From assembly GCA_902606745.1 (NCBI GenBank), contig CACLHR010000004.1, positions 28,656 through 92,655 on the forward strand: a DNA stretch of 64,000 bases. The letters run 5' to 3'. This stretch comes from an uncultured Gammaproteobacteria bacterium. Its GTDB lineage: Bacteria; Pseudomonadota; Gammaproteobacteria; PS1; Pseudothioglobaceae. The translations under genes were made by a program, and so were the position numbers. Below, in pieces: positions 31,618 through 42,089 of this stretch. Under the pieces are notes generated by a model. That model was not told where the DNA came from. It saw only the letters and a program-made list of their open reading frames with translations, and did no database searches. The first letter of the stretch is position 1; the number at the start of each line of letters is the position of its first letter.

Positions 31618-31857
31618 GCTTTATTAATTGATAATTGAGCTGTCAACTTCAATTTTCACAAGAATTTATGCACTTTACCATCGTTGCCAATCACTTTAAT
31701 TTCTATGAATCTCTACTCAAAAGTGATATTATTTGGTAATTAATTCAGTCAATACAAAGCGATTGGCATTTAGCTCGTACATTATAATGGAAAGTCGCAG
31801 GCAATTTTTTTGGTGTCTTTGGTCTGTGTGTACAATATTCTGAAAAAATATTATTTA

Positions 31858-33682
31858 ATGAACTGGATAACAAAACTATTTCCATTTTTGTTATGGATTA
31901 AGGATTTAAGAAATCCTAGAGTGCTTAAGGCAGATACTTTGGCAGGTATAACTGTTGCTCTAGTAATTGTTCCTCAGTCAATGGCGTATGCTCAGTTGGC
32001 AGGTTTGGGTCCTCAGTATGGACTCTATGCCTCATTTTTCCCGGTCATGATTGGTGCTCTTATGGGGTCATCAAGACAGCTATCTACAGGTCCGGTTGCA
32101 GTTGTTTCATTATTAACAGCGGCTGCTCTAGGGGAAATAGTGACCGATGCTTCAAGTTATGCTGTGTATGCAGCCTTATTGGCTCTAATTGTTGGGCTAT
32201 TTCAGTTTTTCCTTGGTGTTCTGAGGATGGGTTTTGTAATTAATTTCATGTCTCACCCAGTTGTCAGTGGTTTTACAAATGCTGCGGCAATCATCATTGC
32301 AACCTCACAACTGCATAAGGTTTTTGGCATTAGAGTAATCAATAGCAGTGACACTGATTGGGTTTCCGCTTGTCAACCATTGACTTTGATAGACAGGTTA
32401 GAAAAAGTCGGTAGTGACGGTCTGCACACTATCTGTAATGCAGACCAAAATTACGAAACTATTGGACGTTTGCTGGAAGCTGCAGTATTTTATACTCATA
32501 TACCAACCTTTACTATGGCTGTAATGGGAATACTTGGTATTGTGCTATTAAGGCGACTCTATCCAAGAATTCCCGCGATTTTGACGGTAGTAGTTGTTTC
32601 AACTGTGATTTCATTTTTGATTAACTATGAGTCGATGGGTGGTGCCATTATTTCCTCTATCAATATGGAAGGCTTATTTAGTTTCAAAATCCCTAGTTTT
32701 GATTTTAATGCCATGGGCACTCTATTCATCTACGCAATCACCATCTCTGTGATTGGTTTTATGGAAGCAATTACTGTCGCTAAATCTATGGCGGCAAAAA
32801 CCAAGCAAAGACTTGATATTAACCAAGAGCTGATTGGTCAAGGCTTGTCCAATATTGGCTCAAGTTTTTTTCAGGGATATGCAGTCTCTGGTTCGTTTTC
32901 ACGAACCGCAGTTAACATGTCAGCTGGCGCAGTAACTGGTTTTTTCTTCGGTAGTGACAGCCCTTATTGTGGGTATAACTATTGTTTGGTTGACGCCTTT
33001 ATTGTATCACCTGCCTCAGGCTACCTTAGCGGCCGTGATTTTAATGGCAGTAGTGAATTTGATCCATTTTGGACCAATCAAGCATGCATGGAAAGTAGAA
33101 AAGCAAGATGGCATTGTTGGCCTATCGACTTTTGTAATGACCCTGATTTTTGCGCCACACCTTGAAAACGGCATAGCATTTGGCATTATTTTATCTCTGG
33201 GATTGTTTCTTTATCGAACTACACAACCAAAGTTCACTGAATTAGCTGTGCAAGAAGGGTCGATTCATTTTTCTCCCTTTGGAGGTGAGGATATTGAAAG
33301 TAGTGATGTCGTGAAACTTGTTAAATATAGCGGATCACTATATTTTGCTAATGCCGCTTACTTTGAAACACAGATGCTTGAAATAATCGCTAAAAATAAA
33401 GATCAATTAAAATATATTGTCGTTGATGTTGGCGCTCTCAATCAAATTGATGCTAGTGGTGAAGAAGTGTTATCTGAGTTGGTTCAGTCCTGTTCAGACT
33501 CTGGAATACAAATAATTTTTTCAAGAACTGAAAGATTAGAGGCTGAATTATTTCGTTCTGGATTTAAAAAGCGTTTCGGTGAAGATCGTTTTTTTAGTCG
33601 CACAGCTCAGGCACTTAAGCATGTTTGGAAAGAGCTCGAAGGTGAGGAAGAGCACAACGGCAAGGTAATCAATATCTCCTAA
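31858..33682 (+). pseudogene. SulP-family anion transporter, frameshifted in a T6 run
   Basis: The gene encodes a SulP permease with a C-terminal STAS domain but is split between two frames. The first frame from ATG 31858 gives the SulP signature ALVIVPQSMAYAQLAGLGPQYGLYAS and helices up to SAGAVTGF. It then runs into nonsense ending at 33165. Removing one T from the six at 32940-32945 joins it to the second frame (GFSSVVTALIVGIT), which holds the remaining helices and the STAS domain (YIVVDVGALNQIDASGEEVL), giving about 607 residues, the normal SulP length. This may be a sequencing error, a true pseudogene or slippage-corrected. Substrate (sulfate, bicarbonate or other anion) is not evident. 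Confidence 0.88.
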
Positions 33683-33706
33683 TTTTTTGTTGGATTACTA
33701 TCTTTT

Positions 33707-34450
33707 TTAAAAATTGTGATAATAAGCTTTAACGAAATACAAGCCCTGAGGTTCAGCTGTTGGACCAGCTTTTTTGCGATCTTCGCTTTGTAAAACTGAC
33801 AACATCCAGTCAACTTTCCTCTCATCTCTACCTATTTTAAGAAGCGTTCCGACTATATTGCGGACCATATGATGCAGGAATGCATTGGCTTTGATTTTGA
33901 TCAGTAAAGTATCGTCAGTGTTAATTATCTCTATAGATTCTATAGTTTTAATAGGGGATTTTGCTTGACACAATTTCCCCCTAAAAGCTGAAAAGTCATG
34001 TTCGCCAATTAAAAAATCCGCAGCGCTTCTCATCTTCTTGATATCAAGTGTCCTTGGCTCCCATAAATTGTAGTTTGCTTTTAAAGAGGAGCGCACAGGG
34101 TGGTTATGTATTTGATATTCGTATAACCTAGCGTAAGCATCAAACCTTGCATGAAACCCATCGTTGACCTTTTTAACCCAGGTGAAGTTTACATCGCTCG
34201 GGAGGTTGACGTTACCACCAAATAGCCAAGCCTCACGGTCTCTATTTGAATCAGTTTCAAAATGAATGACCTGTTCTTTTGCATGTACACCTGCATCTGT
34301 CCTGCCAGAGCAAAACACGCGGACAGAATGGTCTGCAACTTTAGATAAGGCTATTTCAACAACCCCCTGTACTGTTCTGAGTCCATTTTCCTGAATCTGC
34401 CAACCGTGAAAATCAGTTCCTTCATATTCAACACCAAGTGCAATTTTCAT
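33707..34450 (-). CDS. truA: tRNA pseudouridine(38-40) synthase
   Basis: TruA converts uridines 38-40 of the anticodon arm to pseudouridine. The ATG at 34450 (MKIALGVEYEG) was chosen over a TTG four codons upstream, giving 247 residues. The catalytic Asp is in CSGRTDAGVHA, followed by QVIHFET; FLHHMVRNIVG near the C terminus is also diagnostic. It converges on the SulP gene and is divergent from dgkA. Confidence 0.95.
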   Translation of the reverse strand: MKIALGVEYEGTDFHGWQIQENGLRTVQGVVEIALSKVADHSVRVFCSGRTDAGVHAKEQVIHFETDSNRDREAWLFGGNVNLPSDVNFTWVKKVNDGFHARFDAYARLYEYQIHNHPVRSSLKANYNLWEPRTLDIKKMRSAADFLIGEHDFSAFRGKLCQAKSPIKTIESIEIINTDDTLLIKIKANAFLHHMVRNIVGTLLKIGRDERKVDWMLSVLQSEDRKKAGPTAEPQGLYFVKAYYHNF

Positions 34451-34550
34451 AAGCAACGCCAATTTTTTTTTATTGTAAAATTGATACTAATATTTTAACA
34501 AAGTATTACATCCTTCCAAATGAGACTCATCATCTGGAGGTAAAGATTAT

Positions 34551-34913
34551 ATGGACAATAACACCAAACCAACAGGTATTAAAAAACTTCTATCTGCATG
34601 TGTCTATTCAGCTCAAGGATTCAAGGCTTGCTATCAATCTGAGTTCGCCTTTAGGCTAGAGATTTGGTTAGCTATATTTTTGATACCGATTGGCTATATG
34701 CTTGGTGAATCTGAAGTTGAGAGGGTATTATTGATTATCCCTATTTTTATTGTTTTAATAGTTGAAATGTTGAACTCAGCTATCGAAGCTGTGGTAGATC
34801 GAATCAGTATGGAACACCATAAGCTTTCAGGATATGCAAAGGATGTTGCATCGGCTGCTGTGCTTTTGTCTTTAATTATTTTTCTGGTTACGTGGTCCAT
34901 TATTCTTCTCTAA
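34551..34913 (+). CDS. dgkA: Diacylglycerol kinase
   Basis: A 120-residue integral membrane kinase that recycles diacylglycerol to phosphatidic acid. Three hydrophobic helices are visible, and the catalytic segment VEMLNSAIEAVVDR is intact. A good ribosome site (TGGAGGTAAAG) precedes the ATG. It overlaps the next gene by 22 nt. Confidence 0.95.
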   Translation: MDNNTKPTGIKKLLSACVYSAQGFKACYQSEFAFRLEIWLAIFLIPIGYMLGESEVERVLLIIPIFIVLIVEMLNSAIEAVVDRISMEHHKLSGYAKDVASAAVLLSLIIFLVTWSIILL

Positions 34914-35647
34914 TCGATTTATTACCAAAAGATCTAGAATGTCATTTTTTTGACTCGATTGAGAGTACAAATCTTTTTCTTACCAATAGAACCTTTACAG
35001 ATAAGGTGCAGCTATGTCTTGCTCGTGAACAGACTCAAGGAAAAGGACAACATGGGAGGCATTGGGAGTCACAGATGGATGGTAGTATCTTGTTTTCCAT
35101 TCGACGCAATTTCTCACAAGAGTGTAACCTAAATGGGGTTAGTTTAGTCGTTGGACTGGCAATCGTAAAGGTTCTCGAGAAGGAGTGTTTAGTTGAGGGT
35201 TTTAAAATCAAATGGCCCAATGATATCTATTTTGAGAATAAAAAATTGGCTGGAGTTTTGTTAGAAAATCAGATGCAATCAAGAAACCAATCTGTAGTCA
35301 TTGGGGTAGGTATAAATTATTCTATAGATCAAAGTATGATTTTAAATAAACCTTGGACTGATTTGAAAAAAACAACAAAAACCTTGCCTGATATTAAGTT
35401 ATTGACTGCTATGATCATCAACAAGATTCTGGTTATGTCAGAGCATTTTAGTATATTCGGGTTTGATGATTTTCAATTGGACTGGGAAAAATATGATTTG
35501 CTTAAAGGCAAACAAATCAAATACACAAATCTAGAAGAGTCTTTTGAAGGTGAAGTGGTCGGTGTGAGCTCTCAAGGAGCACTAAAAATATTGACAAAAA
35601 ATGGAGTCAAAGAACTATATAGCTCTAAGCATATACAATATATTTAG
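34892..35647 (+). CDS. birA: Biotin--[acetyl-CoA-carboxylase] ligase, catalytic-domain form
   Basis: BirA attaches biotin to the carboxyl carrier protein AccB. The 251-residue product starts with GTG at 34892 inside dgkA. It shows the biotinyl-AMP loop GKGQHGRHWES, KWPNDIYFENKKLAGVLLE and a C-terminal SH3-like domain. The N-terminal DNA-binding domain of E. coli BirA is absent, so it is not expected to repress a bio operon. Confidence 0.93.
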   Translation: MVHYSSLIDLLPKDLECHFFDSIESTNLFLTNRTFTDKVQLCLAREQTQGKGQHGRHWESQMDGSILFSIRRNFSQECNLNGVSLVVGLAIVKVLEKECLVEGFKIKWPNDIYFENKKLAGVLLENQMQSRNQSVVIGVGINYSIDQSMILNKPWTDLKKTTKTLPDIKLLTAMIINKILVMSEHFSIFGFDDFQLDWEKYDLLKGKQIKYTNLEESFEGEVVGVSSQGALKILTKNGVKELYSSKHIQYI

Positions 35648-35686
35648 GGTAAGATAGTTGCACCCATATTCAAACAGAAAAAACGG

Positions 35687-36418
35687 ATGTCAGACCATAT
35701 ATTAGAAGTTAAAAATATTCATAAGACGTATGCTCGACGTGAAGTTATAAGTGACGTTTCCTTTGACGTCAAAGCAGGAGAAATTGTTGGACTGCTTGGG
35801 CCAAACGGAGCTGGTAAAACGACCTGTTTTTATATCACCTGTGGTTTGGTTAGATCTAATAAGGGTGAGGTGTTTCTTAACCATAAAAGTATTGGGCACA
35901 TGCCGATTCATAAGCGTGCTAATTTAGGGCTTGGCTATCTACCACAAGAGCCTTCAATTTTTCGAAAATTAAGTGTTGAAAATAATATCATGGCTGTTTT
36001 AGAGCTAAATAAAACGTTGCCAGCTAAGCTGAGAAAACATCGACTTGAAGAGCTTTTATCAGAGCTTAATGTTGAACATGTTCGTCATATCAAAGGTATT
36101 ACTCTTTCAGGAGGTGAGCGTAGGCGGGTCGAAATTGCCAGATCACTTGCAATGGACCCAAAATTTATTTTATTAGATGAGCCTTTTGCAGGTATTGATC
36201 CTATTTCAGTTGGTGATATTCAAGAAATCATCTATCAGCTTAGAAATAAAGGTATTGGCATTTTAATTACAGATCACAATTATCGAGAAATGCTTGATAC
36301 TTGCAATCGTTCTTATGTTTTAAATTCTGGCAAGATAATTGCACAAGGAGCCAAAGAATCTATCTTGACGAATGATGATGTAAAAAAGGTTTACTTAGGC
36401 GAAACTATCAGTGAGTAA
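35687..36418 (+). CDS. lptB: LPS export ABC transporter ATP-binding protein
   Basis: LptB is the cytoplasmic ATPase that powers LPS extraction with LptFG. The 243-residue protein has Walker [12 protein letters not shown], a Q-loop in [13 protein letters not shown], the signature [16 protein letters not shown] and Walker [14 protein letters not shown]; the last is typical of LptB. lptA and lptC are not adjacent. Its 3' end overlaps tsaD by 8 nt. Confidence 0.95.
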   Translation: MSDHILEVKNIHKTYARREVISDVSFDVKAGEIVGLLGPNGAGKTTCFYITCGLVRSNKGEVFLNHKSIGHMPIHKRANLGLGYLPQEPSIFRKLSVENNIMAVLELNKTLPAKLRKHRLEELLSELNVEHVRHIKGITLSGGERRRVEIARSLAMDPKFILLDEPFAGIDPISVGDIQEIIYQLRNKGIGILITDHNYREMLDTCNRSYVLNSGKIIAQGAKESILTNDDVKKVYLGETISE

Positions 36419-37433
36419 GAAATCATTTGCTACATTAGGCATCGAATCTTCTTGCGATGAAACAGGTGTAGGGCTTTACAGTAGTGATCGGGGTTTGCTC
36501 GCTCATAAATTGTTTTCACAAGTAGATTTACATGCTGAATATGGTGGCGTAGTGCCAGAACTTGCTTCTAGGGATCATATTCAAAGAACTTTGCCGTTAA
36601 TTAGAGAAACACTTAAGGTAAGTAACATTAAGTTAGAGGAATTAACTGGTATTGCATACACTGCTGGACCGGGTTTGTCGGGTGCTTTACTTGTGGGAGG
36701 TTCTATTGCACAGAGTCTTGCATGGGGTTTGGGAATTCCTGCTTTAGGTGTTCACCATATGGAGGGTCATTTGCTTGCACCACTTTTAGATTCATCAAAG
36801 CCACAATTTCCATTTGTGGCACTTCTGGTTTCAGGGGGGCATACCCTTCTTGTCGAGGTTGATGGTATAGGTGAATATAAAATATTAGGCCAATCATTGG
36901 ATGATGCGGTCGGAGAAGCTTTTGATAAGACAGCAAAAATTCTTGGTTTAGGATATCCTGGAGGCCCAGCATTGGCTCATTTAGCCACCCGGGGAGAGGA
37001 AGGTCGATTCTATTTTCCTCGACCAATGATTGATAGACCAGGCCTAGATTTTAGTTTTAGCGGTTTAAAGACATTTGCTCGAAACACATATATAAAATTT
37101 CCGGAAGAAAAAGCTAGTATCGCTAAGGCTTTCGAAGTCGCTGCTACTGAAACTTTGACGGTTAAATGCCGAAGGGCGCTCGAACAGACGGGATTTGCAA
37201 CACTTATTGTTGCAGGAGGAGTGAGTGCCAATTTAACACTTCGTCAAACCATAGATGAAATGGCAAAAAAACTTAACGTCAATGTTCATTACCCAGGCCC
37301 CGAATTTTGTACAGATAATGGAGCAATGATTGCTCTTGCGGGCCATTACCGCTTAATTTCTGGTCAAAGAAACGATCACTATGAAATTCTGGTTAAGCCA
37401 CGTTGGAACTTAGAAGAATTAGAAGCGATTTAA
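36411..37433 (+). CDS. tsaD: tRNA N6-threonylcarbamoyladenosine transferase TsaD
   Basis: TsaD, with TsaB, E and C, makes t6A37 in ANN-reading tRNAs. It has 340 residues with a GTG start overlapping lptB. The ASKHA fold motifs are clear: [13 protein letters not shown] at the start, metal-binding [10 protein letters not shown], and [13 protein letters not shown] 166-base gap to hisA follows; it holds no supported gene. Confidence 0.96.
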   Translation: MSKKSFATLGIESSCDETGVGLYSSDRGLLAHKLFSQVDLHAEYGGVVPELASRDHIQRTLPLIRETLKVSNIKLEELTGIAYTAGPGLSGALLVGGSIAQSLAWGLGIPALGVHHMEGHLLAPLLDSSKPQFPFVALLVSGGHTLLVEVDGIGEYKILGQSLDDAVGEAFDKTAKILGLGYPGGPALAHLATRGEEGRFYFPRPMIDRPGLDFSFSGLKTFARNTYIKFPEEKASIAKAFEVAATETLTVKCRRALEQTGFATLIVAGGVSANLTLRQTIDEMAKKLNVNVHYPGPEFCTDNGAMIALAGHYRLISGQRNDHYEILVKPRWNLEELEAI

Positions 37434-37599
37434 AAAAACCAAGTTAAGACATAGTCAATTAAAGAAAAATTGTAGCTCAATAAAGATTCATGACAATGGT
37501 GAAAATATCAGACAAGAATATTGAAACGCATATAATAACGAACTTCAGAGATAAGTTAACCCGAATCAAGCAAACTCTCAAATATAATTAACAAATTTT

Positions 37600-38337
37600 A
37601 TGCTGATTATTCCCGCAATAGATTTAAAAGATGGTCAATGCGTTCGACTTAGAAAAGGCTTGATGTCTGATACAACAGTTTTTTCAGATGACCCCAGTGA
37701 AATAGCCACTAAATGGGTCAATGAAGGGGCAAGAAGATTGCATTTGGTTGACCTTAACGGTGCTTTTGAAGGTAAACCAGTTAATGCCAATTGTATCAAT
37801 AAAATTACCCAAGCTTTTCCAGAGCTGCCGATTCAAATTGGTGGTGGTATTCGTGATATTAAAATTGCCAACGCATATATTGAAGCAGGTACTAGTTATC
37901 TTATTATTGGTACGATGGCTGTGACTCATCCTGAGTTTGTTTCAGAGTTATGTAGAGAGTTCCCAGGAAAAATTATTGTTGGTTTAGATGCTAACAACGG
38001 TCTTGTTGCGACTGATGGTTGGGCTAAACAGACAGATATAAATGTAGTTGATTTATCAAAAAAGTTTGAACAGGAAGGTGTCAGTTCAATTATCTATACT
38101 GATATAGCAAGGGATGGAATGTTACAAGGTGTGAATGTTATGGCAACTGTCGATCTTGCTAAGAAAACCTCTATTCCAATTATTGCCTCTGGAGGTATAG
38201 CTAATCTTGATGATATTGCAGTGCTTCTCAAAAATTCCCATCACGGTATAATTGGTGCTATTACTGGGAGAGCGATTTATGAAGGATCGCTTAATTTTAA
38301 TGATGCACAAACAATGAGTGATATTTATGATCGTTGA
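37600..38337 (+). CDS. hisA: Phosphoribosylformimino-5-aminoimidazole carboxamide ribotide isomerase
   Basis: HisA is a TIM-barrel isomerase in histidine synthesis. The 245-residue protein starts [17 protein letters not shown] with the catalytic Asp, and carries the phosphate-binding IQIGGGIRD and [12 protein letters not shown] segments. The second catalytic Asp is probably in [12 protein letters not shown]. No other his gene is nearby, so the his operon is dispersed in this genome. It overlaps rnfH by 11 nt. Confidence 0.95.
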   Translation: MLIIPAIDLKDGQCVRLRKGLMSDTTVFSDDPSEIATKWVNEGARRLHLVDLNGAFEGKPVNANCINKITQAFPELPIQIGGGIRDIKIANAYIEAGTSYLIIGTMAVTHPEFVSELCREFPGKIIVGLDANNGLVATDGWAKQTDINVVDLSKKFEQEGVSSIIYTDIARDGMLQGVNVMATVDLAKKTSIPIIASGGIANLDDIAVLLKNSHHGIIGAITGRAIYEGSLNFNDAQTMSDIYDR

Positions 38338-38623
38338 AGTTGCCTATGCGCTTCCTGATAAGCAAAGCCTAGTTAGTCTGGAAGTTGAAGAAGGAACTAC
38401 AATAAAAGAAGCTATCGAGGCTTCTGGCGTTCTAGACACCTATGACCAAATTGATCTTACAAAAGATAAGGTTGGTATTTTTTCTAAGTTTGCAACACTT
38501 GATACAGTATTACGTGAAAAGGATCGTGTTGAGATTTACCGCCCTTTGATCGCTGACCCTAAAAAAGTGCGAAAAGAGCGTGCAGCTAAGGGGAAAGCAA
38601 TGCGAAGTGTAAAAAAAGACTAA
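38327..38623 (+). CDS. rnfH: RnfH family ubiquitin-like protein
   Basis: A 98-residue member of the RnfH (YfjF) family with a predicted beta-grasp fold. The ATG at 38327 ([12 protein letters not shown]) was preferred over a GTG three codons upstream. Family hallmarks are [36 protein letters not shown] and the basic tail [12 protein letters not shown]. Its function is not settled; homologues often lie by a toxin-antitoxin RatA gene, which is not the case here. Confidence 0.9.
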   Translation: MIVEVAYALPDKQSLVSLEVEEGTTIKEAIEASGVLDTYDQIDLTKDKVGIFSKFATLDTVLREKDRVEIYRPLIADPKKVRKERAAKGKAMRSVKKD

Positions 38624-38665
38624 TCTAAGGTAAGATAGACTACTGAAAATAAAATTCAAAAATAC

Positions 38666-39532
38666 ATGAGCGAAGACAAACCTCCGAGTCGGCCTTTTTT
38701 TCAAAGGTTATTCAGTAAGTTTTTTCATCAAACTTTAAAACCTAGAGCGCAATTAATGCAAGCCTTGGAAGAGGCAGAAGATAATCTAGTTATTGATCCA
38801 TACAGTCGGTCGGTGATTGAAGGGGCTATGCAAGTCGAAAGTCTAAAAGTGCGTGATGTGATGGTTCCAAGATCGAAGATGATAATGATTGATTCTGAAT
38901 TCTCTACAGCCGAATTATTGAAGATCATGGTGAGTTCATATCACTCTCGCTTTCCGATTCACAACCAGGATCAGGATTCCATTTTAGGCATCGTACTGGC
39001 GAAAGACTTACTTTCTCATTTTGCCCAAGATGGTAGTGATGAATTTAACTACCGTGAGTATCTTAGAGAGGTACTATCTGTTCCTGAAAGCAAGCCTTTA
39101 GGAGGACTTTTAAGGGAGTTCCAACAAAATAAGTCTCATATGGCGATAGTGATGGATGAATACGGTGAAATTGCAGGTCTCGTTACTCTTGAAGATGTGA
39201 TTGAGCAAATTGTTGGCGAAATTGAGGATGAACATGATCTTGAAGAAGATAATATTATTGACTATGGCGATGGCCGTTATTTGCTTCAAGCCAACACCCC
39301 TTTAATTGAATTTAATGAGTTTTTTGATACATCTATAACGAATGATGATTATGACACCGTGGCAGGCTTGGTTATCTCAGGTTTTACATACTTGCCTGAA
39401 CAAATGAGTGAAATTACGCTTCATGGTTTTCAATTTAAGGTGCTAAAAACGGATTCACGTCGCATTCATCTCTTAGAGGTTCAGCGAGTTAGTCAAGCTA
39501 TTGAAACACCTATAGAGTCAAGTAGCCGTTGA
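38666..39532 (+). CDS. ybeX: CBS-pair and CorC_HlyC domain protein (YbeX/CorC)
   Basis: A 288-residue soluble protein. A CBS pair spans about residues 60-190 (RDVMVPRSKM, FPIHNQDQDSILGIVLAKDLL, HMAIVMDEYGEIAGLVTLEDV). A C-terminal CorC_HlyC transporter-associated domain includes DDYDTVAGLVISGF. Historically linked to cobalt/magnesium efflux; the E. coli gene sits in the ybeZ-ybeY-ybeX-lnt cluster, none of which is adjacent here. Confidence 0.9.
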   Translation: MSEDKPPSRPFFQRLFSKFFHQTLKPRAQLMQALEEAEDNLVIDPYSRSVIEGAMQVESLKVRDVMVPRSKMIMIDSEFSTAELLKIMVSSYHSRFPIHNQDQDSILGIVLAKDLLSHFAQDGSDEFNYREYLREVLSVPESKPLGGLLREFQQNKSHMAIVMDEYGEIAGLVTLEDVIEQIVGEIEDEHDLEEDNIIDYGDGRYLLQANTPLIEFNEFFDTSITNDDYDTVAGLVISGFTYLPEQMSEITLHGFQFKVLKTDSRRIHLLEVQRVSQAIETPIESSSR

Positions 39533-39576
39533 TAGAAAAATCATTAATAGTTAATCGCTGAGTATAATTTATCGTT

Positions 39577-40893
39577 ATGAATACCCTTGAAGAAACTACA
39601 GAGCTTGCTATAGATTTAATAAAAGAGCAACAAGCAACCGACTACGAATTTTCAGTAGGTAAAAGTTCAGGTGTTTCTACTACAGTGAGGCTGTCAGAAG
39701 TAGAAACATTAAAGTATCACCTTGATGCAAGCTTTGATATCAGTGTTTATATTGGTCAAAATAAGGGTCAGGCGACTAGCGTTGACCTTAGTGAAAAGAG
39801 TTTAAAAAATGCAATTGAGTCTGCCTGCTTAATCGCAAAATATACCCAAGAGGATCCTTTTAACGGCTTAGCGCCGAGTGACAGGATGGCGTGGCAATTC
39901 CCCGACCTAGAACTTTATCATCCTTGGAATCTAGATGCCAAGAAAAGTATTGATATTGCCATGGAGTGTGAGCAAATTGCTCTTGAACAGCCAGAGATAG
40001 ATAACTCTGATGGCGCAGAGCTTTCAAGTTTTGAAGGAGAAAGCATCTATGCAAATTCTAATGGCTTGATTGCAAAATTAAAAAATACCAAACACACGCT
40101 TTTCTGTTCATTAATTGCCAAGCGCAATGAAGAGATGCAGACAGCTTATGAATACGGCATTGCCCTTGACGCTAATGACCTGACATCGGCTACGGAAGTT
40201 GGCTTAGGGGCAGCGAAATTAGCCCAAGAGAAGTTAGGCTCTCGTCACTTAAATCCCCAAAAATGCCCAATCATTTTTACTCCAAGACAATCTTCTGGTT
40301 TATTTTCTCAACTACTTGGCGCTCTTAGTGGTTCTAGACAATACAAAAAAACTTCATTTTTATTGGACTCTTTGGGTAAAGATGTGCTACCTAAAACGAT
40401 CAATGTATATGAAGATCCACTTAAAGTAAAAACTCTCGGTGCGAGAGCCTTTGATCAAGATGGTGTGTTAAAGAAAAAGCAGTTTTTTATAGAAAACGGC
40501 AGTGTTTCAAGTTATATCATGGGACAATATTCTGCCAATCAGTTAGGTTTAAAATCAACGGCAAATTCGGGTGGCGTCAGCAACTGTTGTATTGGTGCCA
40601 ACTTTGATGGCGGCTTAGTTGAACTTACTAAGAGTATGGGTAGAGGGCTTATTGTGACGGATCTGATGGGCCACGGTGTCAATATAACGACTGGGAACTA
40701 TTCAAGAGGAGCGAGTGGTTTTTGGGTTGAAAATGGTGAAATACAACACCCAGTATCGGGTATCACCATTGCCGGCAATCTCAAAAACATGATGAGAGAT
40801 ATTGTCTCGGTGGGCAGTGATGTTGACAACAGGAGTAACCTTAAGGTTGGTTCAACACTTATTGGTGAAATGACAATCTCTGGAGAGGGATAG
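39577..40893 (+). CDS. pmbA: TldE/PmbA-family metalloprotease subunit
   Basis: A 438-residue PmbA/TldE protein, the partner of TldD in a heteromeric metalloprotease that processes modified peptides such as microcin B17 and degrades CcdA. Family features include the N-terminal YEFSVGKSSG, the SYIMGQYSANQLGL segment and the C-terminal GLIVTDLMGHGVNITTGNYS. TldE lacks the zinc-ligand HExxxH, and none is seen here. tldD is not in the window. Confidence 0.92.
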   Translation: MNTLEETTELAIDLIKEQQATDYEFSVGKSSGVSTTVRLSEVETLKYHLDASFDISVYIGQNKGQATSVDLSEKSLKNAIESACLIAKYTQEDPFNGLAPSDRMAWQFPDLELYHPWNLDAKKSIDIAMECEQIALEQPEIDNSDGAELSSFEGESIYANSNGLIAKLKNTKHTLFCSLIAKRNEEMQTAYEYGIALDANDLTSATEVGLGAAKLAQEKLGSRHLNPQKCPIIFTPRQSSGLFSQLLGALSGSRQYKKTSFLLDSLGKDVLPKTINVYEDPLKVKTLGARAFDQDGVLKKKQFFIENGSVSSYIMGQYSANQLGLKSTANSGGVSNCCIGANFDGGLVELTKSMGRGLIVTDLMGHGVNITTGNYSRGASGFWVENGEIQHPVSGITIAGNLKNMMRDIVSVGSDVDNRSNLKVGSTLIGEMTISGEG

Positions 40894-42057
40894 TTGCAAG
40901 AGTTCGATGTCATTGTAATTGGTGGGGGAATGGTAGGCCTTGCTTTTGCTGTAGATCTTTCTCAGAAAAAAAACTGTTCAATTGCAATTGTCGAACCGAA
41001 TACTATTGACCCATCAATCAGTAAGATGTTTCATACTCGTGTCAGTGCAATTACACTGTCCTCAGAGGCATATCTAAAATCTCTCAATATTTGGGACAAT
41101 ATTAAGAGGAAGCAAGTATTTATCGCAACCAAGGTGTGGGATCAGAATTCTCACGGACGTCTTAACTTTCATGCAAAGGACGAGAATATGGATCATCTTG
41201 GGTATATTATCGAGAATGATTTAATTCAGTCTGCCTTATTTGGTGGTATTGATAAAAATAAAATTGAGCACATCAATGCAAAATTCAGTGGTTTAAAAAA
41301 AACCGAATCTGGCTACGAAGTAAACCTTGATAATGAAGCCAGTTTGTCTTGTCGATTGCTTGTCGGTGCAGATGGAGCAAATTCGCCGGTAAGAACCTTG
41401 TCAGCAATTCCAGTAAACGAGCGTGATTATCAACAAAAAGCAATTATTGCTAACATTATTGGTGAAAAGTCTTTCCAGAAAACAACATGGCAGCGTTTTT
41501 TATCAGATAGCATAATTGCTTTATTGCCGCTATCGGAAAATCAGGCGTCAATTGTTTGGTCGTGCAAGAACTACCTAGCGGATGAGTTGACAAAACTAGA
41601 CCATAACAAATTTAACCAATCTTTATCTGAGGCTGTTGAGTATCGTTTTGGTAATCTTGAACTGGAAACTGACAGGCACGTCTTCCCTCTTATTGAGCGA
41701 AGCGCTAAAGACTATACAAAGCCTAACTTAGCACTTATTGGAGATGCTGCTCACAATATCCATCCTTTGGCAGGTCAAGGCGTTAACTTAGGTTTTGCTG
41801 ATGCTAGAGAACTTAATCTTCAACTTTTGACCAATAGTGGTAAAGCCTTAGGTGATCATTCAGTATTAAGAAAATATGCAAGGGCACGGAGATTAGATAA
41901 TGAGCTTATGGCTAAAACTATGACAGGTCTGGATTGGATATACAAGGAAAATAACGAACCCCTTCGTTGGTTAAGAGGACTTGGGATGAATGTTATTGAC
42001 GAGACACCAATTCTGAAGTCTTTTTTTCAGAAGCAGGCCTTGGGTAAGTCAGAGTAA
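40894..42057 (+). CDS. UbiH/UbiF/UbiI/COQ6-family FAD-dependent monooxygenase
   Basis: A 387-residue flavoprotein hydroxylase of ubiquinone synthesis. FAD motifs: IVIGGGMVGLAFA at residues 6-18, LLVGADGANSPVR and LIGDAAHNIHPLAGQGVNLGFAD. The TTG start directly follows the pmbA stop, with GGAGAGGGA as ribosome site inside the pmbA end. Position near fau and 6S RNA resembles the E. coli region with ubiH and ubiI on one side and ssrS-fau on the other. Which ring position it hydroxylates cannot be assigned. Confidence 0.88.
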   Translation: MQEFDVIVIGGGMVGLAFAVDLSQKKNCSIAIVEPNTIDPSISKMFHTRVSAITLSSEAYLKSLNIWDNIKRKQVFIATKVWDQNSHGRLNFHAKDENMDHLGYIIENDLIQSALFGGIDKNKIEHINAKFSGLKKTESGYEVNLDNEASLSCRLLVGADGANSPVRTLSAIPVNERDYQQKAIIANIIGEKSFQKTTWQRFLSDSIIALLPLSENQASIVWSCKNYLADELTKLDHNKFNQSLSEAVEYRFGNLELETDRHVFPLIERSAKDYTKPNLALIGDAAHNIHPLAGQGVNLGFADARELNLQLLTNSGKALGDHSVLRKYARARRLDNELMAKTMTGLDWIYKENNEPLRWLRGLGMNVIDETPILKSFFQKQALGKSE

Positions 42058-42089
42058 TATTATGCGTTTTTGTAATTCCTCAAAATTAA

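Noticed and set aside
31618..31857. Possible trmD/rplS remnant or terminator in the rimM-SulP gap
   Set aside because: No frame resembles either protein; only a weak AATTGA/TCAATT inverted repeat without a T run is present.
34450..34462. TTG start of truA four codons upstream
   Set aside because: The family begins at MKIALGVEYEG; the extra codons add nothing conserved and no better ribosome site precedes the TTG.
36703..37231. Reverse-strand frames of 107 and 73 codons opposite tsaD
   Set aside because: tsaD is intact with all motifs; the antisense frames have no family features or ribosome sites.
37490..37591. 33-codon frame in the tsaD-hisA gap (starts MTMVKISDKN)
   Set aside because: No Shine-Dalgarno sequence, no recognisable family, and length expected by chance in a 166-base AT-rich gap.
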